Shown: positions 18,383 to 28,158, numbered from the stretch's first letter. The stretch: DNA of 64,000 nt from Paenibacillus baekrokdamisoli (GCF_003945345.1 NZ_AP019308.1:2356001-2420000), one strand, 5' to 3'. Numbers and translations are program-made. The notes: generated by a model not told the origin, from the letters alone.

Positions 18383-19420
18383 TTAACGTTCGATTGCAAT
18401 ATATTCAGCAATTTGAACGGCATTCCATGCTGCACCCTTGAGCAGGTTGTCGGAAACGATCCACATATTGAGGCCACGTGAGGAGCCCAGATCGCGACGT
18501 AGTCTTCCAACGAATACTTCCGGTTTACCAGCAGCATCCGTTGCAAGCGGGTAGCGCTGACCTGCCGGATCGTCCACGAGTTCAATTCCTGGGGCATTCT
18601 CGAGGAGCTTCTTAACGTCTTCCAAATCATAATCATTTTTGAGTTCAACATATACGGATTCGGAATGACCATAGACTACCGGAATACGTACACAGGTCGC
18701 GGTTACGTCAATGGATTCGTCACCCAAGATTTTCTTTGTTTCTCTTACCATTTTCATCTCTTCCAGCGTATAACCGTTATCTTGAAATTTATCGATTTGC
18801 GGTATCGCATTAAAAGCGATTTGATGCTTCACCGGTAGAGAGCCAACCGGTAAAATAGCCGGGTTAACATCATTGCCATCAAGAACTTCACGCGTTTGCC
18901 TCAAAAGTTCGCCAATTGCGAGACTTCCGGCACCGGATACGGCTTGATAAGTGGAGACAATGATACGGGAGATACCGTAACGGTCCTGCAGCGGCTTAAG
19001 CGCTGCAACCATCTGAATAGTCGAACAGTTGGGATTTGCAATAATTCCTTTATGCTCGTTTACTTTATCAATATTTACTTCAGGTACGATTAGAGGGGTA
19101 TCTGGATCCATCCGATAAGCATTCGTGTTATCAATGCAAACAGCTCCATGCTCAACTGCATGAGGAGCAAGAGCCTTCGTTACATCGCCACCTGCGCTGA
19201 ATAGAGCGATTTCCACCCCTTTAAAGCTATCCGGTGTTGCTTCCTCGACCGTATGCTCTTTACCCTTGAACACAATTTTCGTACCTGCAGAGCGTGCCGA
19301 TGATAGCAGCTTTAGCTCAGCGATCGGAAAGTTTCGTTTCTCAAGCAGACCTATGATTTGTTCTCCTACTGCGCCTGTTGCTCCAACTACAGCAACGTTG
19401 AATAATTTCTGATTCGACAT
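18383..19420 (-). CDS. asd: Aspartate-semialdehyde dehydrogenase
   Basis: A 345-residue NADPH-dependent enzyme that reduces aspartyl phosphate to aspartate semialdehyde. The dinucleotide-binding VVGATGAVGEQ is at 11-21, the catalytic Cys132 is in ANPNCSTIQM, and a basic/histidine motif lies near residue 240 (RIPVVYGHSE). Length is normal. It sits between dpaB and dapG, separated by ~75-90 bp on each side, in the conserved spoVF-asd-dapG-dapA order. Confidence 0.97.
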   Translation of the reverse strand: MSNQKLFNVAVVGATGAVGEQIIGLLEKRNFPIAELKLLSSARSAGTKIVFKGKEHTVEEATPDSFKGVEIALFSAGGDVTKALAPHAVEHGAVCIDNTNAYRMDPDTPLIVPEVNIDKVNEHKGIIANPNCSTIQMVAALKPLQDRYGISRIIVSTYQAVSGAGSLAIGELLRQTREVLDGNDVNPAILPVGSLPVKHQIAFNAIPQIDKFQDNGYTLEEMKMVRETKKILGDESIDVTATCVRIPVVYGHSESVYVELKNDYDLEDVKKLLENAPGIELVDDPAGQRYPLATDAAGKPEVFVGRLRRDLGSSRGLNMWIVSDNLLKGAAWNAVQIAEYIAIER

Positions 19421-19511
19421 TTGATGTCGGCTCCTCTCAAAAGAAACTTATGTTAAGGATTACTCCATTTGCATACGGGTTCGAACAAGCCTACCTATTT
19501 TATAAGTTCTC

Positions 19512-20099
19512 TTAGTTTCTTCCAATCAAAATCGGCTGGAGCTGTCTTCCTAGAAGTGCAGCTTCACAAGCTTCTGGCACTAAATCCATCTTAGCAACCA
19601 AGGAATTCGGCTTCTGGATGGGATTATCCTGCCCAAAAGGAACAAAATAGACGTTCTTACAAACTAGTAATTTAGCAATATTAGCGGCATTCAAGCCAAG
19701 ACCATCATTCGTAGATATGGCTAGCACAAGTGGTCTCTGGTTGCGCATTTGTGATTTGGCAGCCATAAGGACAGGACTATCTGTCATCGCATTCGCTAGT
19801 TTACTGGTTGTATTGCCTGTGCATGGTGCAATGACTAGAACGTCCAGCAGCTTGGAAGGTCCAAGAGGTTCTGCATCAACAATGGTTGAAATGATTTCAT
19901 TACCTGTTATTGTTCTAAGTTCATGCTGCCATTCTGCTGATGAGCCGAATCGAGTGTCCGTCATCATAATGGTTTGCGTTACGATGGGAACCACATTGGC
20001 ACCCTCATCCACGAAACGCTGAATAACCGGCATAACTTCTGCAAACGTGCAGTGAGAACCGGAGAGCGCATAGCCCACCGTTTTGCCTAGCCATTTCAT
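19512..20099 (-). CDS. dpaB: Dipicolinate synthase subunit B
   Basis: A 195-residue flavoprotein-like subunit (SpoVFB) of dipicolinate synthase, which in the mother cell makes the dipicolinic acid that accumulates as the calcium chelate in the spore core. The N-terminus KTVGYALSGSHCTFAEVMP and the VIAPCTGNTTSKLANAMTDSPVLMA segment are family hallmarks related to phosphopantothenoylcysteine decarboxylase folds. ATG 20099 overlaps the dpaA stop (ATGA) behind GGGGGAA. The frame extends upstream but lacks a site there. Confidence 0.95.
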   Translation of the reverse strand: MKWLGKTVGYALSGSHCTFAEVMPVIQRFVDEGANVVPIVTQTIMMTDTRFGSSAEWQHELRTITGNEIISTIVDAEPLGPSKLLDVLVIAPCTGNTTSKLANAMTDSPVLMAAKSQMRNQRPLVLAISTNDGLGLNAANIAKLLVCKNVYFVPFGQDNPIQKPNSLVAKMDLVPEACEAALLGRQLQPILIGRN

Positions 20100-20995
20100 T
20101 GCCCATTCCCCCGTTGCCTGGTATCTTCCATGATCAACCGACTCAAACAATCCGCAATGATTCGTCCAGCGGTTTTAGGTGCGACGATACCTGGTAGACC
20201 GGGGGCGAGCAACGCTTTAATTCCCCGCTTCTCAGCAAAGCGAAAATCTGTTCCGCCCGGCTTAGAAGCGAGGTCAATAATGACCGCTCGCGAAGGCAAA
20301 TTTGCTATAATTTGCGCTGTGACTATCATAGTCGGAATTGTGTTAAAAAGCAAGTCAATATTAACCACGTTCTGTTGTAGTTGATTGATAAAAAACGGCT
20401 CGAACCCCATCTCATGCGCTCTTGCAAAATGCTCTTCCCTGCGCACGCCTACCTTAACTTTTGCACCTAAACCTTGAAGTGTACGAGCTAGCGTAAATCC
20501 AGTTCGACCTATTCCGAGTACCATACAGGTAGATCCATGAATGGTAATATCCGTATTCTGGATAGCCATCATAATAGCACCTTCAGCTGTCGGGATCGAG
20601 TTATAAATGGCCACATCATCTCGATCAAACAATTCAATTAATCGGATATTATACTTATCGCAAAGTAGACGCAGATAAGGTTTGGCCATCCCTGCATAAA
20701 CCGTACAATGCTTTGGAAGATGTGCAACCTGGTCTTCTGTCAAAATAAGCTCACGATCACTGAACACGGCCATAATTCTTCCATCATCGTCTGTACCAAC
20801 CGCAGGAAGCAAAAGTGCATCTGCATGATCAAATAATTCGTCGCTCATTTCAGCTCGAACCGCTCCATCAAGTGGTGTATGCAGCTGATCAAAACCCGCA
20901 ACCGTCACTACTGCATCGAGCTCGGTCAGCTTACGGATGACCTCGAGCTGACGAGCGTCACCACCCAGAAGCACGACCTGAACCCCTGTTAACAT
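20096..20995 (-). CDS. dpaA: Dipicolinate synthase subunit A
   Basis: A 299-residue NAD(P)-dependent subunit (SpoVFA) of dipicolinate synthase. The N-terminal MLTGVQVVLLGGDARQLEVI begins a DpaA-specific domain. A second Rossmann fold starts near residue 153 with VLGIGRTGFTLARTLQGLGA. The ATG at 20995 has GAAAGGAGTG seven bases upstream, so the longer reading frame reaching 21034 is not used. A 45-bp tandem repeat and a sigma-K-like promoter lie directly upstream, which fits mother-cell expression. Confidence 0.95.
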   Translation of the reverse strand: MLTGVQVVLLGGDARQLEVIRKLTELDAVVTVAGFDQLHTPLDGAVRAEMSDELFDHADALLLPAVGTDDDGRIMAVFSDRELILTEDQVAHLPKHCTVYAGMAKPYLRLLCDKYNIRLIELFDRDDVAIYNSIPTAEGAIMMAIQNTDITIHGSTCMVLGIGRTGFTLARTLQGLGAKVKVGVRREEHFARAHEMGFEPFFINQLQQNVVNIDLLFNTIPTMIVTAQIIANLPSRAVIIDLASKPGGTDFRFAEKRGIKALLAPGLPGIVAPKTAGRIIADCLSRLIMEDTRQRGNGQ

Positions 20996-21015
20996 AAGGG
21001 TATCACTCCTTTCAA

Positions 21016-21192
21016 CTACAACTGTTAGCCGCATTCAAATCGGCTCGGTTGTCAGCAATACTGCAACCGTTAGCCGTTCCATTTTCGGCTCGGTTGTCAG
21101 CAACACTGCAACCGTTAGCCGTTCCATTTTCGGCTCGGTTGTCAGCAACACTGCAACCGTTAGCCGTTCCATTTTCGGCTCGGTTGTCAGCA
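21016..21192. repeat. 45-bp tandem repeat upstream of dpaA
   Basis: Unit starts at 21041, 21086, 21131 and 21176 (the last is partial), plus a degenerate half-unit at 21016-21040: about 3.9 copies. Copies two and three are nearly perfect. Each unit can fold, because AACCG-AGCCG on the minus strand faces CGGCTAACGGTT. It lies wholly between the promoter candidate and dpaA. Confidence 0.97.
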
Positions 21193-21210
21193 TTCTCTTG
21201 GTTATAAATC

Positions 21211-21237
21211 ATCTTATGCAATGGCCCAGAGTTGGGT
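21211..21237 (-). promoter_or_regulatory. Sigma-K-type promoter candidate for dpaA
   Basis: On the minus strand ACC (21235-21237), a 16-bp spacer and CATAAGAT (21211-21218) match the mother-cell sigma-K pattern of AC plus CATAnnnT. The spoVF operon of B. subtilis is sigma-K controlled. Short motifs such as this arise by chance, hence moderate confidence. Confidence 0.4.
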
Positions 21238-21317
21238 GAATACATCAGATGGTTGCTTTTTCCATGCAGGGTCGTGTGAAGGGATCTCCAAATAAGTTGA
21301 ATAGCTCCTAATAAAAA

Positions 21318-21345
21318 AAGCCATTGAGCATATGCTCAATGGCTT
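21318..21345 (-). terminator. Intrinsic terminator after dut
   Basis: A perfect 14-bp palindrome AAGCCATTGAGCAT/ATGCTCAATGGCTT followed by TTTTTATT on the minus strand. It is strong, and separates dut from the dipicolinate operon. Confidence 0.92.
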
Positions 21346-21369
21346 ATTAAGATAAGAGTTTGATTATTA

Positions 21370-21813
21370 CTAAACGCCTGTATGGCCAAATCCACCTGCA
21401 CCACGAATAGTCTCAGGCAGTTCATCTACTTCACCGATAGTAATGGATGGTACAGTCTGGAACACCATCTGAGCAATTCTCTCTCCACGTTCAATGGTAA
21501 AGGTTTCTTGACCAAGATTAATGAGAAGCACTTTGACTTCTCCGCGGTAATCCGCATCAATTGTTCCTGGCGAGTTCAAGCAAGTAATGCCATGCTTGTA
21601 AGCAAGGCCACTTCGAGGACGAATTTGCGCCTCTAGATCAGATGGCATCGCCATGCAAAATCCAGTTGGGATGAGCTTGCGCTCTCCTGGAGACAACGAA
21701 ACAGGCTCTGCTACCGCAGCATGAAGATCAAAGCCCGCCGCTAGCTCAGACATTCTGACAGGCAGCTGAATTTCTTCATTGCCTGGCAGTCGTTTAAATA
21801 ACACTTGATACAA
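21370..21813 (-). CDS. dut: Deoxyuridine 5'-triphosphate nucleotidohydrolase
   Basis: A 147-residue trimeric dUTPase, which hydrolyses dUTP to dUMP to keep uracil out of DNA and supply thymidylate synthesis. Conserved motifs are seen in order: AGFDLHAA (1), [12 protein letters not shown] (2), [19 protein letters not shown] (3), [10 protein letters not shown] (4) and [11 protein letters not shown] (5). The TTG at 21813 behind GGGAGGG gives the family's normal length. It overlaps the end of the upstream M16 gene by 20 nt. Confidence 0.95.
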   Translation of the reverse strand: MYQVLFKRLPGNEEIQLPVRMSELAAGFDLHAAVAEPVSLSPGERKLIPTGFCMAMPSDLEAQIRPRSGLAYKHGITCLNSPGTIDADYRGEVKVLLINLGQETFTIERGERIAQMVFQTVPSITIGEVDELPETIRGAGGFGHTGV

Positions 21814-23059
21814 GACTATCCCTCCCGATACTTGCTGCTGCTTTGTCATTCGTACCAACCATTGCGACCGCAAAAGGAACGGAGAGCATGCGTTTGGTTA
21901 CGGCTTGAATATCACTCATTTGAACAGAATCAATACGATTAAGCATTTCATCGAGTGTAAAATGACGTCCGAGCATAAGCTCATTTTTACCTAAACGATT
22001 CATTCGACTGCTCGTGCTTTCAAGGCTTAAAATTAAGCTGCCTTTTAACTGCTCTTTGCCTCGGTGCAGCTCTTCATCCGACAATCCTTTTGCCGCAAGA
22101 TCATGAAGCTGCTCAAGTGTGAGATCCATAACTTCCTTCGTTTGCTTGGGTGCTGTCCCTGCATAAACGGTGAATAACCCACTGTCCGCATAAGAGGTAT
22201 GATAAGAATACACCGAGTAAGCCAATCCACGCTTCTCTCTGATTTCTTGAAAAAGACGAGAGCTCATTCCACCACCAAGCGCATTATTAAGCAGAATCAT
22301 CGCATAGAGCTGTGGATCTGCAATCGAGCAGCCTGGAAACGATAAACAAATATGATTTTGCTCTGTTTTCTTTTTATGGAATAGATACTGTCCATTGAAT
22401 TCAGGTGCGCTGACTGTCGTTCCAGTGCCCTTATTAGTAAAGTGGCCAAAATGCTTCTCTAACAACTCCAGCAGCGGCCCCTCTTCTACATTACCAGCAA
22501 CACTGATAACAATATTATCAATACGATAATGATCTGCCATATACCCCCTAAGGGTGTCTCCGTTCATTGCTTCTAATCTTTCCTTAAGGCCAAGAATGGA
22601 ATAAGCAAGCGGGTGGTCACCAAATGAGGCCCGTGACGCTTCATCATGAACTTTATCATCCGGTGTATCTTCATACATGGAAATTTCTTCAAGTATTACA
22701 TTTTTTTCTTTGCTTAGTTCTGTCTCATCCATTTGCGATTCAAAAAACATATCCGATAGTGCATCAACTGCGATCGGTAAATGCTGGTCTAATACTTTAG
22801 CAAAATAGCAGGTGTACTCTTTCGCCGTAAAGGCATTTACATTCCCACCGATGCCATCAAATAAATCCGCGATATCTTTTGCACTACGTCTTGCTGTTCC
22901 TTTAAAAAGCATGTGTTCAATGAAATGTGATATCCCATTGTTATCAGGCGTTTCATTCCGCGATCCTGTTTTAACCCATATACCAAACGCAACCGAACGG
23001 AACGTCGGGATGTACTCGACTACAACGCGCAATCCGTTGCTAAGCGTATAGTTATTCAC
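21794..23059 (-). CDS. mlpA: M16 zinc peptidase, MlpA/YmxG-like
   Basis: A 421-residue M16B peptidase resembling mitochondrial processing peptidase. HxxEH is intact at H45-H49 (HFIEH), and the third-ligand glutamate region [14 protein letters not shown] follows near residue 120. The GTG start at 23059 has GGAGGAAAT upstream. In B. subtilis the orthologue (MlpA/YmxG) sits at the same place between ylxY and the spoVF locus. Unlike the ymfF-ymfH pair it stands alone, consistent with a homodimer. Confidence 0.93.
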   Translation of the reverse strand: MNNYTLSNGLRVVVEYIPTFRSVAFGIWVKTGSRNETPDNNGISHFIEHMLFKGTARRSAKDIADLFDGIGGNVNAFTAKEYTCYFAKVLDQHLPIAVDALSDMFFESQMDETELSKEKNVILEEISMYEDTPDDKVHDEASRASFGDHPLAYSILGLKERLEAMNGDTLRGYMADHYRIDNIVISVAGNVEEGPLLELLEKHFGHFTNKGTGTTVSAPEFNGQYLFHKKKTEQNHICLSFPGCSIADPQLYAMILLNNALGGGMSSRLFQEIREKRGLAYSVYSYHTSYADSGLFTVYAGTAPKQTKEVMDLTLEQLHDLAAKGLSDEELHRGKEQLKGSLILSLESTSSRMNRLGKNELMLGRHFTLDEMLNRIDSVQMSDIQAVTKRMLSVPFAVAMVGTNDKAAASIGRDSLVSSVI

Positions 23060-23102
23060 AGCATTTCCTCCTAAAACTTTCTTGGATTCAACTATAACAA
23101 AA

Positions 23103-24098
23103 TTACGGCCCCGCCTCAACTAACGTTACCCTCTTAGAGGACAACGTCTCACTAACTGTACCAAGAGCAAGCCCCTTTTGCTTAATCGCGGCGATCATAC
23201 CAGGCAATGCTGCACTGGAAGAATCGGTAGGATGCATCAGAATGAGTGATCCAGGTTCTACCCGCAGACGAATTTTACGAACAATTGATTCTGCTGGCGG
23301 ATGCTGCCAATCCACCGTATCCAGTGTCCATAACACCGTCTTCAAGCCCTGCTCCGCTGCAACATTAATCGTCATTTGATTAAAATCACCTGAAGGTGGG
23401 GCAAACCAGTGATTCTTCACTTGTAGGGTAGATTGCAATAATGCTTCGGTTTTGGCAATTTGGTTAAAGGCCGATTGCCGATCTAATCTACTCATATTGG
23501 GATGTGAATAGGCATGATTCGAAATTTCATGGCCTGCAGCTTGAATCATTCTAGCCATGTCTGTATTTTTTTTCAGCCAAGAGCCATCCAAGAAAAAAGT
23601 CGCTTTAACATTTTCCTTCTCCAGCGTATTTAATATCGGTTTAATGAATTCATTGCCCCAGGCAACGTTAATCATAAGTGAAATCATTGGCTTGTTCGGG
23701 TTACCTTTATAGATGGGATGCTTGCCCAACTGTTCTAACGAAACTGCCGGCCATATTTCCTTGTACACATAACGAATAGGTGCATGCTCTGGTGCATCCT
23801 TCATAAGTCGGTAGGTCTGGTCAACATCGACCTCCAAACCATTATATCCGGGTATCGCCATCCATACACGATCCAATGTTGCATTAATGGGGGCTATTCG
23901 CTTTTTGCTGGCTTCCATTTCGATTGTTTCTTTCAGTAAGCGATTCTTCTCTGACACGGAACCATCCGAATGGAACGCATCCACAATACCACCTTGCTTT
24001 ATTCCAAGTACATAAGCGGATAGATCATTATTCAGCTGCACGGTCAGCAACAGTGCGAACATAAGGACAGCCATCACAATTGCTTTCTTCAGCCACAT
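23103..24098 (-). CDS. ylxY: Polysaccharide deacetylase-like exported protein (YlxY-like)
   Basis: A 331-residue protein with an N-terminal signal/anchor (about 5-26) and a C-terminal NodB-homology domain (about 138-320). The second NodB motif is present (SNHAYSHPNMS, histidines near 195-199). The first motif, normally TFDDG, reads MINVAWGNE, lacking the paired aspartates. It may have lost deacetylase activity or use a variant site, as in YlxY/PdaB-like sporulation proteins. It lies between pnp and the mlpA-like gene, as in Bacillus. Confidence 0.87.
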   Translation of the reverse strand: MWLKKAIVMAVLMFALLLTVQLNNDLSAYVLGIKQGGIVDAFHSDGSVSEKNRLLKETIEMEASKKRIAPINATLDRVWMAIPGYNGLEVDVDQTYRLMKDAPEHAPIRYVYKEIWPAVSLEQLGKHPIYKGNPNKPMISLMINVAWGNEFIKPILNTLEKENVKATFFLDGSWLKKNTDMARMIQAAGHEISNHAYSHPNMSRLDRQSAFNQIAKTEALLQSTLQVKNHWFAPPSGDFNQMTINVAAEQGLKTVLWTLDTVDWQHPPAESIVRKIRLRVEPGSLILMHPTDSSSAALPGMIAAIKQKGLALGTVSETLSSKRVTLVEAGP

Positions 24099-24189
24099 AG
24101 CCTCGTCCCACCCTTCTCTTCATCTTATTATGGCTTTGTCCATAATATGAGAGAGTAAGCGCAGACCAGCTCTGATTTTAACAAAATAA

Positions 24190-24218
24190 AAAGAGACAGA
24201 TATGACATCTGACTCTTT
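24190..24218 (-). terminator. Intrinsic terminator after pnp
   Basis: AAAGAGTCAGA and TCTGTCTCTTT form an 11-bp stem with one T-T mismatch and a 7-nt loop, then TTATTTTGTT on the minus strand, ~40 bp after the pnp stop. Confidence 0.8.
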
Positions 24219-24259
24219 CTCGGTAGTTTATCATAGATGACGATTGGGATCGTCAATCA

Positions 24260-26356
24260 TTAGGACTGTGCAGGTACTTCTAGTACGGCTTTACGGGATA
24301 GATTGATACGGCCTTGTTGATCAATTTCAGTTACTTTAACTGTAATTTGATCGCCAATTTTGAGAACATCTTCCACTTTAGCAACACGTTCTGTTGAAAC
24401 TTGTGAAATATGAACCAAGCCATCTTTGTTCGGAAGAATTTCCACGAAGCAGCCGAATTTCTCAATACGCTTAACGGTTCCGAGGTAAACCTCTCCGACG
24501 ATAACTTCACGAACGATACCTTCAATAATTTGCTTCGCACGTTCGTTCGCTTCTGCGTTTGAAGAAGCAATGAATACCGTACCATCCTGCTCGATATCAA
24601 TTTTCACGCCAGTCTCATCGATGATTTTGTTAATGATTTTACCGCCAGCACCGATAACATCACGGATTTTATCCGGGTGAATCTTCATAATTACAATTTT
24701 CGGTGCATATTGGGAAAGCCCTTTACGTGGCTCCTGCATCACTTCGGTCATTTTGCCAAGGATGTGCAGACGACCAACACGTGCTTGCTCAAGTGACTCT
24801 TCCAGTATCGAACGACTAATCCCGTCGATCTTGATATCCATCTGAATGGCTGTTACCCCTTCAGCTGTTCCTGCAACCTTGAAGTCCATATCACCCAAGT
24901 GATCTTCCATCCCTTGAATATCGGACAAAATGGAGAAATGATCGCCATCTTTAATCAATCCCATGGCAATACCGGCAACAGGTGCTTTAATCGGCACACC
25001 TGCATCCATCATCGCTAGTGAGCTTGCACAAATACTAGCTTGACTTGTCGAACCGTTCGATTCCAAAACTTCTGAAACGAGGCGAATCGTATAAGGGAAT
25101 TCCACTTCAGATGGAATAACTTTTGATAATGCGCGCTCACCAAGTGCACCATGTCCAATTTCACGACGACCTGGAGGACGAAGCGGTCTTGCTTCCCCAA
25201 CGCTAAACGGTGGGAAGTTGTAATGATGCATGAAGCGTTTTGTTTCTGTTAGGTCAATACCGTCCAGAATTTGAACGTCACCTAGCGCACCAAGCGTACA
25301 AATGCTGAGTGCTTGTGTTTGTCCACGAGTAAAGAGTCCTGATCCATGCGTTCTTGGAAGCAATGCCACATCACATTCAATCGCACGAATTTCATCCAAT
25401 GCTCGTCCATCTGGACGAACTTTGTCATGTGTAATCAGACGACGAACTTCTTCTTTAACGATGTCATACAGCACTTCTTTCACATCACCAAGAAGTTCAG
25501 GTGTTTCCGCATACTCAAGACCGAAATGAGCAATTGTCTCTGCATTAACAGCATCAATTGCATCCTGACGCTCATGCTTCTCTTGAATCCGAACCGCTTC
25601 AACTAGACGTTGCGCTACAAATGCACGAACTGCTGCACTAACCTGCTCATCCGATGCATGTAGTTTAACTTCCATCTTAGGCTTGCCAGCAAGGGCATGA
25701 AGCTGCTCAATTGTAGCAACAATTTTCTTGATTTCATCATGACCGAACATGATTGCCTCAAGAATGACGGATTCCGGCACTTCATTAGCTTCTGCTTCTA
25801 CCATCATAATGGCGTCTTTTGTTCCAGAAACGACAACGTAAACATCACTTTTGCTCTCTTGATCAACAGTAGGGTTAACGATAAACTGTCCATCGATACG
25901 GCCAACGATAACACCGCCTATAGGACCGTTGAATGGTAAATCAGAAATCGTCAATGCTGCCGAAGTACCAATCATCGCTGCAATTTCTGGTGTGCAGTTC
26001 TGATCAACGCTCATTACGATATTCGCAATTTGCACTTCATTACGGAAACCGTCGGGGAACAAAGGACGAATCGGTCGGTCGGTCAATCGGCTGGAAAGAA
26101 TCGCTTTCTCGCTTGGACGTCCCTCTCGCTTAATGAAGCCACCTGGGATTTTTCCGACTGCATATAACCGCTCCTCGTAGTTAACGGTAAGCGGAAAGAA
26201 ATCAAGGTTTTTTGGTTCATTCGATGATACAACGGTACAAAGTACAACTGTATCACCATATTTAACTGTTACCGCTGCGTTTGCCTGTTTGGCAAGTCGT
26301 CCCGTTTCCAATACAAGCGGACGTCCACCAAGTGTCATTTCAACACGATGCAACAT
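24260..26356 (-). CDS. pnp: Polyribonucleotide nucleotidyltransferase
   Basis: A 698-residue PNPase, the phosphorolytic 3'-5' exoribonuclease of the mRNA decay machinery. Two RNase PH domains (about 10-230 and 310-540) are joined by an all-alpha linker. The catalytic second domain has the [20 protein letters not shown] region. A KH domain ([12 protein letters not shown], near 562) and an S1 domain ([20 protein letters not shown], near 625) close the protein. It follows rpsO, as in most bacteria. The 408-bp gap holds the rpsO terminator and a diverged repeat copy; I find no clear promoter. Confidence 0.97.
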   Translation of the reverse strand: MLHRVEMTLGGRPLVLETGRLAKQANAAVTVKYGDTVVLCTVVSSNEPKNLDFFPLTVNYEERLYAVGKIPGGFIKREGRPSEKAILSSRLTDRPIRPLFPDGFRNEVQIANIVMSVDQNCTPEIAAMIGTSAALTISDLPFNGPIGGVIVGRIDGQFIVNPTVDQESKSDVYVVVSGTKDAIMMVEAEANEVPESVILEAIMFGHDEIKKIVATIEQLHALAGKPKMEVKLHASDEQVSAAVRAFVAQRLVEAVRIQEKHERQDAIDAVNAETIAHFGLEYAETPELLGDVKEVLYDIVKEEVRRLITHDKVRPDGRALDEIRAIECDVALLPRTHGSGLFTRGQTQALSICTLGALGDVQILDGIDLTETKRFMHHYNFPPFSVGEARPLRPPGRREIGHGALGERALSKVIPSEVEFPYTIRLVSEVLESNGSTSQASICASSLAMMDAGVPIKAPVAGIAMGLIKDGDHFSILSDIQGMEDHLGDMDFKVAGTAEGVTAIQMDIKIDGISRSILEESLEQARVGRLHILGKMTEVMQEPRKGLSQYAPKIVIMKIHPDKIRDVIGAGGKIINKIIDETGVKIDIEQDGTVFIASSNAEANERAKQIIEGIVREVIVGEVYLGTVKRIEKFGCFVEILPNKDGLVHISQVSTERVAKVEDVLKIGDQITVKVTEIDQQGRINLSRKAVLEVPAQS

Positions 26357-26471
26357 AGAATTCCTCCTCGCTGCTGCCGTACGCTCGTCCCTTAAGAACG
26401 GCTCGACATGCAGTTATTTGTTATTTGGCTAATTAATGTTTGAATGGTAAATTGTACTCTGAAATAAGATA

Positions 26472-26595
26472 CAAGAATACCGGCTAATACCGAGCAAGAA
26501 CCACTCGCCATTGGACCGTCCTTATGTGCCCGGTGCATGTCTCTTCCCTCAGAAATATAAAAAAGTATGCGGTATAGGTATACTTTCTTATATTT
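26472..26595. repeat. Diverged copy C of the dispersed repeat
   Basis: Shares CAAGAA, CGGCTAA, CCGTCCTT, CTTCC, GAAATATAA and TATACTTTCTTATATTT with copies A and B in the same order and orientation, but contains extra sequence in the left module (~124 bp). It occupies the middle of the ~408-bp rpsO-pnp gap. Confidence 0.65.
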
Positions 26596-26692
26596 TGAGA
26601 CAAACCCCTTTCGAGGTCTTTCTATTGTGAATGACCGAGATAAGAGGTTTGTTTTTACAGCAATATGTAAATCATTATCGACTTATTTACAA

Positions 26693-26751
26693 AAAGCAAC
26701 CCAGTGCAGCTGTGACCGGAACCCCGGACGGCTGTACAACCAGGTTGCTTT
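26693..26751 (-). terminator. Intrinsic terminator after rpsO
   Basis: AAAGCAACC/GGTTGCTTT outer stem with internal CCGG pairs, then TTGTAAAT on the minus strand, 13 bp after the rpsO stop. Confidence 0.8.
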
Positions 26752-26764
26752 TATACCTCATCTA

Positions 26765-27034
26765 CTAACGACGAAGGCCGAGTTTTTCGATCAATGCACT
26801 GTAACGACGAACGTCATTATTTTTCAAATACGCTAGCAGCTTACGACGCTGACCAACCATTTTGAGTAGACCGCGACGCGAATGATGATCTTTCTTGTGC
26901 GTACGAAGATGGTCTGTCAAATTGAGGATGTTTTGCGTCAGGATAGCCACTTGAACTTCCGGTGATCCCGTGTCGTTCGCGTGTTTTTTGTGCTCGTCGA
27001 TCAGTTGATGTTTACGCTCTTGTGTAATTGCCAT
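26765..27034 (-). CDS. rpsO: 30S ribosomal protein S15
   Basis: An 89-residue ribosomal protein that binds the three-way junction of 16S rRNA. It has full family length, from [20 protein letters not shown] to the C-terminal [12 protein letters not shown]. The central [16 protein letters not shown] and DHHSRRGLL segments contact rRNA. A GAAGGAGGTGAAC ribosome-binding site precedes the ATG. The ~130-nt leader may carry autoregulatory structure. Confidence 0.98.
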   Translation of the reverse strand: MAITQERKHQLIDEHKKHANDTGSPEVQVAILTQNILNLTDHLRTHKKDHHSRRGLLKMVGQRRKLLAYLKNNDVRRYSALIEKLGLRR

Positions 27035-27037
27035 CCA

Positions 27038-27157
27038 TGTTCACCTCCTTCATAATAATCGCCAGTAGCCTCGCCGCCGTCGGTGATGTCGGACAGGCCA
27101 AGCTAAGGTTCTTGTTGCTAGGTCAGTCATGCAGAATAATCTCCATCACTACGCAAC
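27038..27157 (-). promoter_or_regulatory. rpsO leader with pairing potential
   Basis: The untranslated leader contains complementary GCCT/AGGC and CTAGC/GCT-GG segments flanking a GC-rich CGACGGCGGCG stretch close to the ribosome-binding site. S15 is known to repress its own mRNA in several bacteria. I cannot assign a known leader class, so this is a candidate only. Confidence 0.3.
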
Positions 27158-27164
27158 GTATTCG

Positions 27165-27194
27165 AGTATACCACAACCACCTATAAGAAGTAAA
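27165..27194 (-). promoter_or_regulatory. Sigma-A promoter candidate for rpsO
   Basis: TTTACT (27189-27194) and TATACT (27165-27170) with an 18-bp spacer on the minus strand, just after the ribF stop. Confidence 0.5.
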
Positions 27195-27204
27195 TGGAGT
27201 GCCT

Positions 27205-28158
27205 TTACTTGTTGTAAGCTGCCAAAACCGCTCGTGCCTGCTCAGCATCCGATTGTATTTGATGAATAAGCTCATCGATCGAGCCAAATTTCCTCTCAGA
27301 ACGCAAGAAGGAGATAAATTGGATTGCAATCGATTTACCATATATGTCTCCATCAAAATCGAATAAATGAGCTTCTAAGACAGGCTTGGGAAGCTGCTCA
27401 TGGAACGTAGGCTTCACGCCTAGGTTCAATACGCCTGCTATAAGCTTTCCCTCTATTTCGGCCATTATTGCATAAACACCTTGCTTTGGCTGCACATAAG
27501 CAGCTTCCAGTTCGATGTTTGCCGTTGGGAACCCGATTGTGCGACCTCTACCTTCTCCATGTATAACAGTGCCGTGAACTTCGTACGGTGCTCCGAGTAA
27601 CTGGCTGGCTACTTCGGGTCGACCTTCCGCAAGCGATTCACGAATAAGCGTGCTGCTCACTTTCTCTCCATCCTGCTTCAATGGTTCCACCACCTCTACT
27701 CTGATATCCGGTTCACCGAGTGACCTTAGCGTTGACGCTTTGCCAGCCCCGCGCGATCCGAAAGTAAAATCAAAGCCTACGATTGCCTTCTTCACTTGAA
27801 GTGGACGTAAGACATCGTCAACAAACTCCGGTGGCGTGACAACCGAGAATCCCAAATCAAACTTGACTATATAAACAACATCCACACCAAGACGCAAGAA
27901 ACGTTGTACCTTCTCTTCCAGAGGTGTCAAACAAGTTACATATTGCGAACCTTGTCCTAACACTTCCTTTGGATGCGGATGAAACGTCATTACTGAAGAC
28001 TGTAAGCCTTCAGCCTTCGCAGCAGCTATTGAGCGCTGAATCACATTCTGATGACCTCGATGGACCCCATCAAAATGTCCAATGGCTACTGTCTTTGGAA
28101 CAGCCGTCAGAGCTGCACTTGATGAATGAACTGGATGTTCTAAGAAGATGATTTCCAT
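27205..28158 (-). CDS. ribF: Bifunctional riboflavin kinase/FAD synthetase
   Basis: A 317-residue enzyme converting riboflavin to FMN and then FAD. The N-terminal FAD synthetase (nucleotidyltransferase) domain has GHFDGVHRGHQNVI at 27-40 and SSTLIRESLAEG near 165. The C-terminal flavokinase domain has GEGRGRTIGFPTANIEL near 200 and the PKQGVYAI strand. It lies 34 bp downstream of truB. No FMN riboswitch is visible nearby, as expected within an operon. Confidence 0.96.
   Translation of the reverse strand: MEIIFLEHPVHSSSAALTAVPKTVAIGHFDGVHRGHQNVIQRSIAAAKAEGLQSSVMTFHPHPKEVLGQGSQYVTCLTPLEEKVQRFLRLGVDVVYIVKFDLGFSVVTPPEFVDDVLRPLQVKKAIVGFDFTFGSRGAGKASTLRSLGEPDIRVEVVEPLKQDGEKVSSTLIRESLAEGRPEVASQLLGAPYEVHGTVIHGEGRGRTIGFPTANIELEAAYVQPKQGVYAIMAEIEGKLIAGVLNLGVKPTFHEQLPKPVLEAHLFDFDGDIYGKSIAIQFISFLRSERKFGSIDELIHQIQSDAEQARAVLAAYNK

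Noticed and set aside
21016..21192. CRISPR array
   Set aside because: The 45-bp units are contiguous copies without unique spacers, and no cas genes are nearby.
21012..21245. A 77-residue frame spanning the 45-bp tandem repeat
   Set aside because: It is open because the repeat unit is a multiple of three. There is no ribosome-binding site before its ATG, and the candidate promoter places transcription start downstream of that ATG.
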